In this document: in pieces, positions 49,801 through 59,799 of the stretch | Position numbering within the stretch: the stretch's first letter is position 1 | Layout of the letters: each line of letters opens with the position of its first letter | Assembly (NCBI GenBank): GCA_012932295.1 | Contig: JAAONU010000001.1 | Span: 310,001 to 374,000 of the forward strand | Length of the DNA stretch: 64,000 bases | Direction: 5' to 3' | From: Cyclina sinensis | Taxonomy: Eukaryota; Mollusca; Bivalvia; Venerida; Veneridae | The notes under the pieces: model-generated | Seen by the model: the letters and a program-made list of their open reading frames with translations, nothing else | The model's database searches: none | What the model was told of the DNA's origin: nothing | Translations under genes and position numbers: made by a program

Positions 49801-51816
49801 TAATGAAAGGCTTGACAGAATTAAACCTTTTTAGGTGCACAGGTGTAACATCACAAAAAACAGGTCAAGTTGGAATTTGGGGCTGCTGAGGTCAATATCA
49901 AGGTCACTGTTACTAAAAATAAAAAAAGGTTTCTGTTCAATAACTTGAGTTACGAAAGAGATATTGTGTTGAAACTTTCTTTAAAGATAGTTTCTATAAA
50001 GACGACGCTTGGGATTGAAAATGGGCCAGTTGGATCAAGGTCACTGTTCACTTTAACTAGGAATAGAAAAACAAGTTTCTAGATGATACCTCATGAGTTA
50101 CAGGAACAGTCAGGGATTTATTCCCAGATGGATAAGGATGCATTCAAGCCCAAATATGTACTTGTAAATTTGACGGTGATTGTGTTTGAAGTTAACCTCA
50201 TGAATGCTCTAGATGTCTTATTCCAGAAGAGATCAGCTAGGACATCAGCTAGTTCTACTAGAATTTCTACAGTTCCATGGTCTACCTGTAATGGTTTTTC
50301 TCTATATACAATATTATTAAATATATAATATATAATGTATAAAAATATATACATTTTTCCATGTTTCTTATGTCACTTTATGCCATTTATTTTAAGCTTT
50401 CCAGTTCCAGTATCAAGCACCCATATGGGGTTATTAATCACTTTTAGTGATAGTTCAAGTTTTATTTAGACTTTTAAAGGGAAAACCTGAAAACTTATAA
50501 AAACCTTAAAAATCTTTTTTGTTCAAAACCACAAGGCCTAGAATTGAGAGGTTTTTTTGTGGAGCAAGAGGTCCACTACCAAGTTCATTCTAATTATGCC
50601 CCTTTGGTAAGGCTCATTTTCCTGTTGTTATTAATTATTGTTAATACTCTTCAGCTCACCAGTTGTTGAGCTTTTCTATTTCACTTAATTGTTACTTACC
50701 ATTTATGATTACTCTTGCCACTCAATTTACCTGTTACAAGTACACCATTCCTGTTCCATCCTGAATGCAATTAATTTACTATTTAGTTCAGCTATTTGAT
50801 AGTTTTAAACTGTCATAGGAAACGATTTAAATAGTATTGATCACTTGATCAGAAATATATTTGTTAGTTTACGTTGCTTGTTTAGTCATTTACGTCTGAA
50901 CTGATATTTGCTCTATTCGTCTGACATTGCAGTATTTGTTGATCTAGTTCACTTCAGCTTATATATCTCATGAAAAGAATGACCTGATATTTTACAAGTG
51001 TATGCATTTCAGATGAACTTGCCATGCTAATTGTAACAATGTAGGAAATGATGCTCCAGTATGTGTTTTATAGTTCTAATAAGTTTGAAAATAGAAAGTT
51101 TGAAAGAAGAATTTTAGAATTAGTTATTTTAAACCTTGTTAATACTTATACAATACACACTCAGGGCCTCACTTTTTTCTTTGTTGTAAGCAGTATATAT
51201 GGGAGGTAACTAAGCACCAACTGGAAGAGACATAATTTCAGTTTTACAGTGAAATGGTATTGTAATTTAAAAAAATACCTTTGTAATCAACCACTGCCAT
51301 TACATTTATTGAGGCAAATCGCTTTCTGTTTATGTATGCCCTCTGTCGTTCCCCTCCTGGCTTCAATATACGCACATGTGTGCCATCAACACAGCCTAGA
51401 ACATTGGGGAAACCAGAAATCCTGTAGAACTGCCGTTTGTTTTCAGAAGCATCATCTGGCCATACAATGTACTGCCCCCTCAAGTCACAAAGTGCATCAA
51501 TGACAGCGGAAACCGTGCGGGACACTGTTGCCTTGTCTCTGCCTAAAGTGTCGCCTACTGTCTGCATATAATTTCCAGTGGCTAAAAAGCGCAGAGTCAT
51601 GAGCACTTTCTCCCTAACAGTCAGTGCATGAGATCTTAACGTTTGGTTCTGCAGTGGCTCTCGCAGTAAACCACACAAGTAATTAATACCTTGTTGCGTA
51701 AATCTATATCGTTCACGACATTCCCGGTCGGTTAAGTTGAAGTCTACAAAGACAGCGGAATTTCTATACCTTTTCTGGCGTCTGCCTTCAATGACACAGC
51801 AAATAACAGCAGCCAT
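46844..51816 (-). CDS. HARBI1-like: HARBI1-type Harbinger transposase (four exons)
   Basis: Minus-strand exons in order are 51816-51279, 47838-47703, 47587-47437 and 47035-46844. All introns are GT-AG, phases agree, and the joined frame is 1017 nt (338 residues plus stop), close to the usual 340-400 for the family. The N-terminal part (about 28-130) has the helix-rich lead-in RYRFTQQGINYLCGLL and TVREKVLMTLRFLATG. The DDE nuclease fold follows: GCVDGTHV (first Asp, residue 144), KWPGSAHDS (second Asp, 195), LGDSGY, TPAKERYNRAHCRTRVTVE (Glu 259) MTFG, the ACAVLHNIA helix and the ending RDYITRHYF. All catalytic residues are kept, and no stop or frameshift is seen. Intron 1 is 3.4 kb and filled with older repeats. 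It works with the Myb-like partner encoded tail-to-tail. The start was chosen as the first ATG, in AAAATGG context, about 318 bases inside the right end. Confidence 0.93.
48983..49370 (+). repeat. interspersed repeat inside transposase intron 1
   Basis: It begins TTTTAGCTCACCTGAGCACAA and carries CTGAAACCA..AAGGC..TAGCACAAGC and GTCAAAATTGACCCTGACCC. This is the same family as 12735-14115 and 34590-36480. A further piece of the family lies at about 50500-50640. The minus-strand open frame 49019-49240 lies within it. Confidence 0.65.
49373..50100 (+). repeat. ATACCCCCACGAAC-type repeat inside transposase intron 1
   Basis: It starts ATACCCCCACGAACAAAG followed by GGGGTATATAG. Two tandem units of about 360 bp then follow, each with AACATCA..ACAGGTCAAGTT, GGTCAAGGTCACTGT and AAAGAGATATT phrases. 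It is a diverged bivalve-type interspersed repeat carried as intron sequence. Confidence 0.7.
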
Positions 51817-51899
51817 TTTGATTGCTGTTAGGTGCTAACGACAAAATTAAAGCACCTACAATGGTGAATTAATTTTCTCGTTAATTCACTGTTAAAATA

Positions 51900-52115
51900 G
51901 TCATTTTAATGGAAAGTTAACGCAAATTACGTTTGAACAACTCTTATTTTTAACAATAAAATTTAACGAAGAATTTAACGAACATGCGTTAACTAAACGG
52001 AATTTTAACGATATTTTTTTTTGAACAACAGGTTTGCCTAACGACAGATTTTAACGAAGAAGTTAACGGAATGTCGTTAAGATAACGACAACTTCTTTGT
52101 TAAATACATAACGAA
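51900..52115. promoter_or_regulatory. right subterminal array of GTTAAC motifs
   Basis: GTTAA(C/A) or TTAACG motifs recur about eleven times (for example GTTAACGCAAATTACG, TTAACGAAGAATTTAACG, GCGTTAACTAAACGG, GAAGTTAACGGAATGTCG), mirroring the left array. The region lies upstream of the transposase start, so it may combine its promoter with sites for the Myb-like protein. Function is inferred. Confidence 0.7.
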
Positions 52116-52134
52116 AGTTTTGAACAACTGGGCC
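52109..52134 (-). repeat. Harbinger terminal inverted repeat, right
   Basis: 26 bases ending TTTTGAACAACTGGGCC, perfect inverse of the left terminus. The AAT duplication follows at 52135-52137. Confidence 0.95.
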
Positions 52135-53279
52135 AATGTCTCAAACGTAAGATAAAAGCAATCAAGGAAAAGGTGTTTTGTTTCCATGAGTGGTAACCAA
52201 AAAGGGCAAAAGTAAAACCCGAATTGTTTAACCACAATTGAAGAAAAAAAATAAATTGTTGATGAACTCAAACATTTTTAGTTCAATCTAAAACTAATTC
52301 CGAGCTGACCGTGCTATTATGGGTTAGCAACCTTACCAAAAATGGTTGTTCAATATTTAAAATATAAAAGTGGTTTCAAAAACTGCTTTAAATTTGAAAT
52401 TTTTACAGTTTTTTGGACTTATTCTTCAACTTCTTGGTTATCTTCAATATAGATTTTTTAAATATTTTTTTTTTTACTATAAAAATGCACTACGTACTAA
52501 AACTGTTAATTTAGGTCACTTTAAATGGACAGTCTCATATCATGGATGATATCCTGTAATGTTATGGTATTAGCTCACTCTATAAAGAAGGAAAAATGAT
52601 AATGAAAGAAAAACTCTAGCAATAGATGCTAAAAGATCTAAAATATTTTGAAGAGAAGCAGTGTTTAAGACTAGTTTGTATATATATTTAATAGGCTTTT
52701 TGTGTTAAACTATTTCATATAATCGCCCCAAAAATACCAGTGTGATAATTTACCTGGTTTCACCATTACAAGTTTGGTTGGCAAATGGATACACAGTTAG
52801 AAAACGTAGTTATATCTCATAACTGTAAATGGTATATTGTTGGAGCCCTGGTGATTTGGGGCATTCCATTTCTACTCGCGGAATGGATTTGACATATTCT
52901 AAACTTTCTTGATCAAGTAACGATTAAAGTGTAGGTACTGGTGCGCTCTCATTTATTTTCCGGTTGGGGAAAGCACATGCATTTAAAGCATCACACAAAA
53001 GCTATCACTGGAAATTGACATATGCCCCCGAAATGTAGCTTTGAAATGAAACTAGTGTAAATATATAATTGAATGTGCCTGTGGAAAAGAGATCAGACAA
53101 AAAAAAGAGCATGAACTGAAGGTAAATGGTAAAGTAATGTTTCTCTGCTTTAGATTCTTATATGAAGGTTGAAGACATTATCATTCAATGAAATATAAAA
53201 CTACGAGTTTGGCCTTGAATACGAACAATATTGTTTTATTCCCACCCCCTACTGATGTTTTATATATAACAATGCTTGG

Positions 53280-54640
53280 TGACAAACATTCTGGTTTCAA
53301 GTTATATTAAAAATGACTAAGGGCCCTTAACACTGCCAAAAATAATCCGACCAGAAACTCCTGACGATATGCACAGCTAGGTTTGGTGACAAACATTCCT
53401 GTGTAGTTTCAATGAAAATGAAATGGAGATAAAGCGTGGACAAAATTTTAATATAAAGTTAGAGTAAAAAATGACTAAGTGCCCATAATTCTGCCAAAAA
53501 AAATGTGAGCAGAAACTCCTTACGATATGCACAATAAAGCTTGGTGACAAACATTCTGTGAAGTTTCAATGATATCCTCCAAGCCGTTTTGGAGATGAAG
53601 TGTGGAGAAAATTTTAATAAAGGAGTTATAGTAAAAAATGACTAAGTGCCCATAACTCTGCCAAAAATAATCTGAGCAGAATCTCCTGACAATATGCACA
53701 ACTAGGCTTGGTGACAAACATTTCTGTGAAGTTTCAATGAAATTCTCCTAGTGGTTTTGGAGATGATGTTTGTTTTACTGGGGTTTAACGCCAGTTTAAC
53801 AGCTAAGGTCAGTCCACCTAACCAGTGTTCGTGGGTACCCAACCAGTTTACTAATCAATTTCTCCGCACGTGACTGACTACTTCCTCACTTGCTTTAGAG
53901 GTGAGTGACAAATGACCGATAAATCAATTATCACGGAGAAATTTTGCCGGCCCTGATGGGGATTGAACCGGGATTGTAAAAATTGACGACCCGATGCTCT
54001 ACTGATTGAGCTAGCCGGGCCGGCTGGTTTTGGAGATGAAGAGTGGACAAGACTTTAATATAGAAATTAATGTAAAAACATGGCTTAAAAATGGTTTCAA
54101 GTTATAAAAAAAGATGACTAAGGGCCCATAACACTGCCAAAAATAATTCGACCAGAAACCTCTGACGTTATGCACATCAAGGCTTGGTGACAAACACTGC
54201 TATTATGTTTCAATGAAATCCCTCAAGCGGTTTTCGAGACGAAGCGATGACAAGAATTTAATATAGAAATAAGAGTAAACATTTTCTAAGTGCCCATAAC
54301 TGCCAAAAATAATCTGAGCAGAAACTCCTGACGGTATGCACAACTAGGCTTGGTGGCAAACACTCCTGTTAAGTTTCAATGAAATCCCTCAAGCGATTTT
54401 GGAAATAAAGCGAGGACAAGATTTTTGAGTAAAAATAACTAAGTGCTGAAAACTCTGCCAAAAATAAATTAAGCGGATCTCCTGAAGAAATGCACAACTA
54501 GGCTTGGTGACAAACACTCCTGTTAAGTATCAATGGAATCCCTGAAGCAGTTTTGGAGATGAAGCGAGGACAAGATTTTACAGGACAGACAGACGGATGG
54601 ACGGACGGACGGACAGACAGTGCGATTACTATATGCCTCC
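53280..54640 (+). repeat. six-unit diverged tandem repeat, about 165-bp period
   Basis: Units carry 'AAAATAATC(C/T)GA(C/G)CAGAAACTCCTGAC' and 'ATGCACAACTAGGCTTGGTG' followed by 'ACAAACA(T/C)TCCTG', at about 53340, 53497, 53660, 54140, 54306 and 54460. The third unit is split by a SINE. The block ends with a GGAC/GGACG run (54585-54620) and CCTCCCTTCGGGGGCATAAA, a terminus seen on such repeats in bivalves. Minus-strand open frames 53520-53717 and 54011-54193 are translations of units. Confidence 0.85.
53765..54022 (-). mobile_element. tRNA-derived SINE nested in the tandem repeat
   Basis: On the minus strand the head reads GGCCCGGCTAGCTCAATCAG, then TAGAGCATCGGG (tRNA A box and D arm), and CCCGGTTCAATCCCC (B box). 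The tRNA-unrelated body contains the reverse complements of TTTCTCCGCACGTGACTGAC and AGTCCACCTAACCAGTG. A second copy of the body is at 15516-15660. The flanking tandem unit resumes as GGTTTTGGAGATGA on both sides (53752-53765 and 54025-54038), so that 14-bp direct repeat is the likely target-site duplication. Confidence 0.88.
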
Positions 54641-54690
54641 CTTCGGGGGCATAAAAAATAAGGATACTGTTTTAATTTCGTAGGATTTTT

Positions 54691-54895
54691 TATATAATAT
54701 AATATAATATAATATAATATAATATAATATATAATATAATATAATATAATATAATATAATATAATATAATATAATATAATATAATATAATATAATATAAT
54801 ATAATATAATATAATATTATATTATATTATATTACATTATATCATATCATATCATATCATATCATAATTATTATATTATATATCATATATATTAA
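54691..54895. repeat. (ATAAT)n microsatellite with inverted flank
   Basis: About 25 ATAAT-type pentamers are followed by ATTAT-type pentamers, then several ATATC pentamers. The switch in strand sense makes the tract able to fold into a hairpin. It directly follows the tandem repeat block. Confidence 0.95.
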
Positions 54896-55297
54896 ATACA
54901 TATTTAAATTGGCTTAATTAAGATAAATCAAACGTCATTTACATGTTCTTTACAAAATGATTTACATGATTTACCATGAGCCAATATTGAATTCTGCTAT
55001 TAGTACTTAAAATCGTAAGAAGAGTCGTCATAAAAATACAGATGCTCGGGCAGAAACCGAAAACGTGTACAATTATGTCAGATTATTTTATACTGATTTT
55101 TTAAGTTTTGTCACAGTGTTATCTGTACTTGTTACAAATCGTGTTAAATAATGTTGTCATTTTTGCCAATGTATTTGTTTCTTATAAATATTCAAACGAA
55201 AATATTTTGTCAATCTGTGTACGCTCAGATGAGGAGGAAACGATTTGTCATTATCTTTTAGCATTTCTTTTTTTTATCTAATCGCATTTGACAACAA

Positions 55298-55437
55298 GTT
55301 TAATTACAGAGCTATCTCTGGAGTTTCTCGATACGGGTTTATAAATGACACTTAAATCAATTTAAAGCTAGCAAATAACAGAAGAAAACAGATAACGATG
55401 AAGCAGCACTGATAACTTCCAGCTATTTCACATAAAT
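55298..55437. promoter_or_regulatory. candidate conserved non-coding element, copy B
   Basis: Ungapped partner of 31615-31754 with 137 of 140 identical bases by eye. Neighbouring duplicated DNA on both sides shows frequent substitutions and indels, so the block stands out sharply. Confidence 0.55.
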
Positions 55438-56854
55438 GAAACGCATCTTCTGCTTCGTGCAAAAACATATTTTATAGAAAACAAACAAAGGGCATTTAAA
55501 ACTCAACATATGGCACCATAGGTCTAACTGATAATACTGTTATCTTAATCTATTTTTATTTCTTCTAGTAAAGTTATGTTCAGCGATAAAAATCAGTCAT
55601 AAAATATTTGTTTTGCCTTCTGTATCCAATACAATAATTGTAGGCAGTGAACGACGTGGTGCTTCCGTTTATTTTAAACCTTGACAAAATTATCTCTTGA
55701 GTTTAAATTTCGAAGAAAAACGCCAAATAGGTTAATATGTTTATTGTTGTCCAAAACCATCAACCTCAAACTTTATATTAGGCTTCTTTCAAACTAATTA
55801 AAACAACATATGATCTGGAATACGTCGTATTCTACGTTTCAGTTTACTGTTTACAATTTTATTGTTTCGTGATTTGTGTGTTTGATTTTGAGATTTTAAA
55901 GCCTGAAACTGAAAATAAGAAATTAAAGACAGCTTTTGAACCTTGCAAAGTCATGAGTTGTTCTAAAGTTACACTTACATGTTCTAAACTGCAGTTTTAT
56001 ATGGAATTTAAGTGTGAAAAACTTAATGTTATTGTAATAAATTGAAAAAAAAAAATAATTTTCTTAAACATTTTCTTTTGTTTCCTTTAATGAAAACACA
56101 CTGAATCTGAAATTACTCTGAAAAACATTTTAGAAAAAAATCGAAACATGCACCTTAATAAATTTGTTGCACGTGCCTTGAAGCAGAAAAGAGAATGACA
56201 GAAGAGAATGCATTACTGTTACTAATAGACATTCCAATCCAATTAGACGCAACTGCTGTCAATTTAGAAAGTGGTAAAGCGTAACAAATGGCTATTAAAC
56301 ATTCACATCAATCAAGATGCATGTACTTAATGACAAAAACACATTTTCATAGATTTCGTTCATCACCGTCAGCGGTTTTGGTATTTTGAAAGCATAAAAA
56401 ACATCATATCCAAACATACGGCAATCGATTAAAACTCTCTACTTTCTTAAAAAAAGAATCGTTAAGACAGGGGATGCGTTCTTGGTTATTTGGTTAAGGC
56501 GGTTGTTGTTCAATCAAGTTTTACCGTGCCGGAAACTAATAAGCCCTTTAAATATTTTCTTACGAGTATTATATGCGTACGACTTTAAAGTCACATTTTG
56601 CATGAGTTTTTCCAGACAAAATCTTTTATTAGTTATTGAGGCTATTTTAAATTTGTTTCCCGATGTAAATATTACATATATATTTTGATTACAAGAAATG
56701 ATCATCTGTATAAAAGTTGTGCGAATTTCAGTGAGTGATCATATTGATCTGTTTTTTTTTCTTTTTGCTTCCCATAAATGCCTAGTGTGACCAGAAATAG
56801 GACTGTTCCTAAACAATAAAGAGGACTGATTATTGAAAGAACATATTGAATACT

Positions 56855-57663
56855 TATTTATTTTATGCCTACCAATGAAATATAGGGAAATATCAGTGAG
56901 ATAAAAGTGATAATCCACTGTTTTGAATCAGTGAAATTACCATTTTGATAATCCACTGTTTGTGCCGGAACTACTTTTCCCCACCACGTAAATACAAGAG
57001 AATCCGCTGTATTTCAGACAGTGACAGGGAGTGAAATTTATTTACCTTGTTAAATCCAGTTATATTGAATTCCTGAACCTAACTAGTTGTGAACAATGAT
57101 GAAATTCGCCATAAATTATTTAAAATGTCTGATTTGTTTACATAACTCACATGGACAATATCCAATATGGCTGACTTTCAATTCAATTGATTGAATATTA
57201 CTCGGTATTAATCCGCTTTTATAATTAAAGTATGTATGGCTAAAATTCAATAAATATTGATAAACTGTGTAGAGAAAAATAAATGTTATTTGATGAAAGT
57301 GTATTCAGTTTATTTCAGCAGAAGTAAAGTTATCATATGTATTGGAGATTGTCTGCACTTTTTTGTGTGCGGAGTAAAGGTTTGACCAAAGTACGCATTA
57401 ACTGATTTGGGGCTCACCATTGGGAATTTATTGAAGGCCCTGAGTAAAAATGTCATAAAATACCCATTTTTGACGTGTTGGCATAAAATAAAAAGAAAAT
57501 TTGTTTGTTTTTTAGTGGAAGATGGGAATTTATTTCATCTCGTGAACACCATATGTTTATATTTTCACTCGTGGCTGCGCCACTCGTGAAAATATCACAT
57601 ATGGTGTTCACTTGATGAAATAAATTCTCATCTTCCACAAATACAAACAAATATCCTCTATAT
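56855..57663 (-). mobile_element. interspersed element, inverted copy 2
   Basis: Reverse-complement copy of 8058-8877. It differs by a few substitutions, a short deletion around the GGTGGGGAAA segment and small insertions such as CAAACCT near 57380. The hairpin part is at about 57515-57640. The open frames 57407-57589 and 57453-57686 are translations of it. Confidence 0.87.
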
Positions 57664-59700
57664 GATACCGATCCCGAAAGCACCATTGCAATGTGTTGTT
57701 TTGCTGATAACTAAAGTACTTCATTGTATGCTTTATTTGAATACTGAATCACACGAACAGTCAAAAAAAGAGCAAACTGCTTTCGTGTAATGAGTTATCT
57801 CAGTATGTGAATGTCCAATATTGTTGTTAGAACTGTATTTACATTTCGAAAATCTGCTCAGAGTTATTGTGTCGCAGTTTTAGAATGTTCTAAACAGAGT
57901 GATAAACATGGCAAAAGTCCAGTGAGTGTGCCCTTTTAAATAAGAAAAATATCATGTTTGCCAAAGATAAGAAGATAAAACAACTTTGTTCTCAAATGTC
58001 AAATATACAATGATTTGAGAAAACACTAAACATGTATATCGAGAGTCTATTGGATATGACCAATTTTGAATAAATTTGTGGAACTTCTGAATACAAATAA
58101 TAAATGAATAGAATTTAATGAGCAACCTTTAGTAGTTAGAATATGTTTGCCAGACTCACCATGATCTTATGTAATAGAATGAATCAAGTGAATTGTAGGT
58201 AAATTTTTAAAAGAAATACAGAAATGATAATAAACTCGTGCTTTTGATCGCCTCCTTTCCTTTGACGGTATCCTCACTAGTGACACACGCTCCCTAAAGG
58301 CACCTGCGTAAATTACGAGGCGAAATGGCTTAATACCCTCGGGATCATTTAATTACAATTAATCAATCGCTGCTATTTAGATTTCGATTGTTCACCTAAA
58401 AGCCATTAATACTGAGAGCAAATGTGCTTTATGTGAAAGATTTAAATAGTTAATTTTCCCAACTGCCCTAGAGAAAGGACTGAGGTTATTGAAAGCAGAG
58501 GAGTGGCGTCATCATTTTGCAGTCATAAAATCAGGGAAAAACGTAATTTTTTTCATACACTTCTGACATTTTTGTTCTGATAATCCTATAGAGCTACAGT
58601 TTTTCCCCAGCAACTATTGAACCAGTACCACCCCTTGTCAACTATTTGAGTGAGGCTTATAAATAGAAAAAAAAAACATTCGGTTGCTTAGCTCAAGTAG
58701 TGGCTTGGAAAATACCGCTAAAGACACCAAATCTAAAGCAGTCGCTGTAGGACACTATTTTTCATTCGTTACATTTCTCTCACGTGAGATAAACGTGTAC
58801 ATATTTGGATCACTTCGAGGACAATGTGACTAAAATATGTAACCGGAGTTATTTTAGTTGAAATGAAATAACGTTGTATCGTCTCTCTATCTTTTTGCAA
58901 GTAAGAATTAATATGTATTTTCAAGTTAATGACAATATTGCAATTGTTGCTTTTGTTATAGTATTTTAATTGAAAATCTGTATGCTGCAGCATAAGTTTG
59001 TGTAACCTGACCATAGAATACATGAACACTAACTGTTACCATTTCCTCGTCCGTCTGCCTGTCTGAATGAACGGACTTTCAAATTATATTGAAACATATT
59101 TTCAAGTTGTAAAGAAATAACATGTTCAATTTATTATGAAATGGATGTTAAAATTTTAAAGTTGTTCAAAATTTTTAAGCTGAATGACGGACAAGACAAA
59201 TCGTCGACTAAAGATATAATCTTTTTTTAAATTGATTGTTTTGATAAATTCAGAGTCACTTTGAGTTTTTATAAAATTTAATGTTTGCAATATTATCAGC
59301 GTCAGCGTCGTTATGTTATTAGCTGTTGAAAAATATCCACCTTTAACGAGCCCCAAATAAGTGGCGGAATTAAAGACTTCAGTATCAGTCTATGAACGTT
59401 TACCTACACTTAAACACGATTAATTTGTAGATTTCCTATCATAAGTAGTAGTAACAACAATGATAAAAACAACAACAATCAGAATGATAATTATTGATAT
59501 GAAGATAATGCAAGTGATGTCTGTGGAGAATTTGTTCGTTTTGATTGTGGTTTTTGCTATGATGTTGTCAAAAGGCGTGACATTTAACTCTATCGGGACG
59601 GAATATGAGAAAAATGTGTATTTTTCGTATGTAATTGTTTTGACAAACATGTATTTAGCTTGAAAGCGAGCCAAGTTTGAGTAAAATGTAGAAGGAAAAC
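57664..59700. other. no feature seen
   Basis: AT-rich DNA. Short open frames (58769-59029, 59156-59356, 59420-59674) have no recognisable domain; that at 59420-59674 is rich in Ile/Val/Thr from ATT/GTT repeats. Nothing else is seen. Confidence 0.4.
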
Positions 59701-59716
59701 TTTAGTATCATTCAAG

Positions 59717-59795
59717 GCACTTAGGTCGAGGTATAGTTTGTCCGTTTTGCGTACCGGAGGTCGCTGGTTTGAATTCAAACAGGGATGAAGTCTTC
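59717..59795 (+). repeat. degenerate tRNA-like SINE head
   Basis: GGTCGAGGTATAGTTTGTCC, then GTTTTGCGTACCGGAGGTCG and CTGGTTTGAATTCAAAC, have the order of A box, anticodon arm and B box in tRNA-derived SINEs. Pairing of the acceptor stem is lost. No SINE body is identifiable, so this is tentative. Confidence 0.45.
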
Positions 59796-59799
59796 TGCA

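Larger units (their letters stand above)
42196..52134. mobile_element. 9.94-kb autonomous-looking PIF/Harbinger DNA transposon
   Basis: Terminal inverted repeats of 26 bp match perfectly: the left begins GGCCCAGTTGTTCAAAAC and continues ACTTTCGTTA, and the right is its reverse complement. AAT target-site duplications flank it and an empty site survives in copy A. Two tail-to-tail genes lie inside: a Myb/SANT-like protein (+) and a HARBI1-type transposase (-), both with intact joined reading frames. Subterminal zones hold arrays of CGTTAAC-type motifs. Introns carry older repeats (46180-46480, 48983-50640), which make this copy longer than most Harbinger elements I know of. All required parts are present, so current or very recent mobility is plausible. 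Confidence 0.95.
33970..56820 (+). repeat. segmental duplication, copy B
   Basis: Direct tandem partner of 20010-33350. Its greater length comes from private insertions: a repeat field (34590-36480), MITE (36544-36959), foldback MITE (41053-41504), Harbinger transposon (42196-52134) and a tandem repeat block with microsatellite (53280-54895). Removing these leaves sequence that aligns with copy A in the same order. The copy ends within text near AAATGCCTAGTGTGACCAG, matching AAATGCCTTTTGTGATCTG at about 33317. Confidence 0.88.

Noticed and set aside
50083..50354. Two overlapping 78-81 codon frames on opposite strands
   Set aside because: They lie in a repeat-filled intron of the transposase gene and are mirror images of each other; no domain.
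51249..51503. 84-codon plus-strand frame opposite the transposase
   Set aside because: Shadow of transposase exon 1; no independent evidence.
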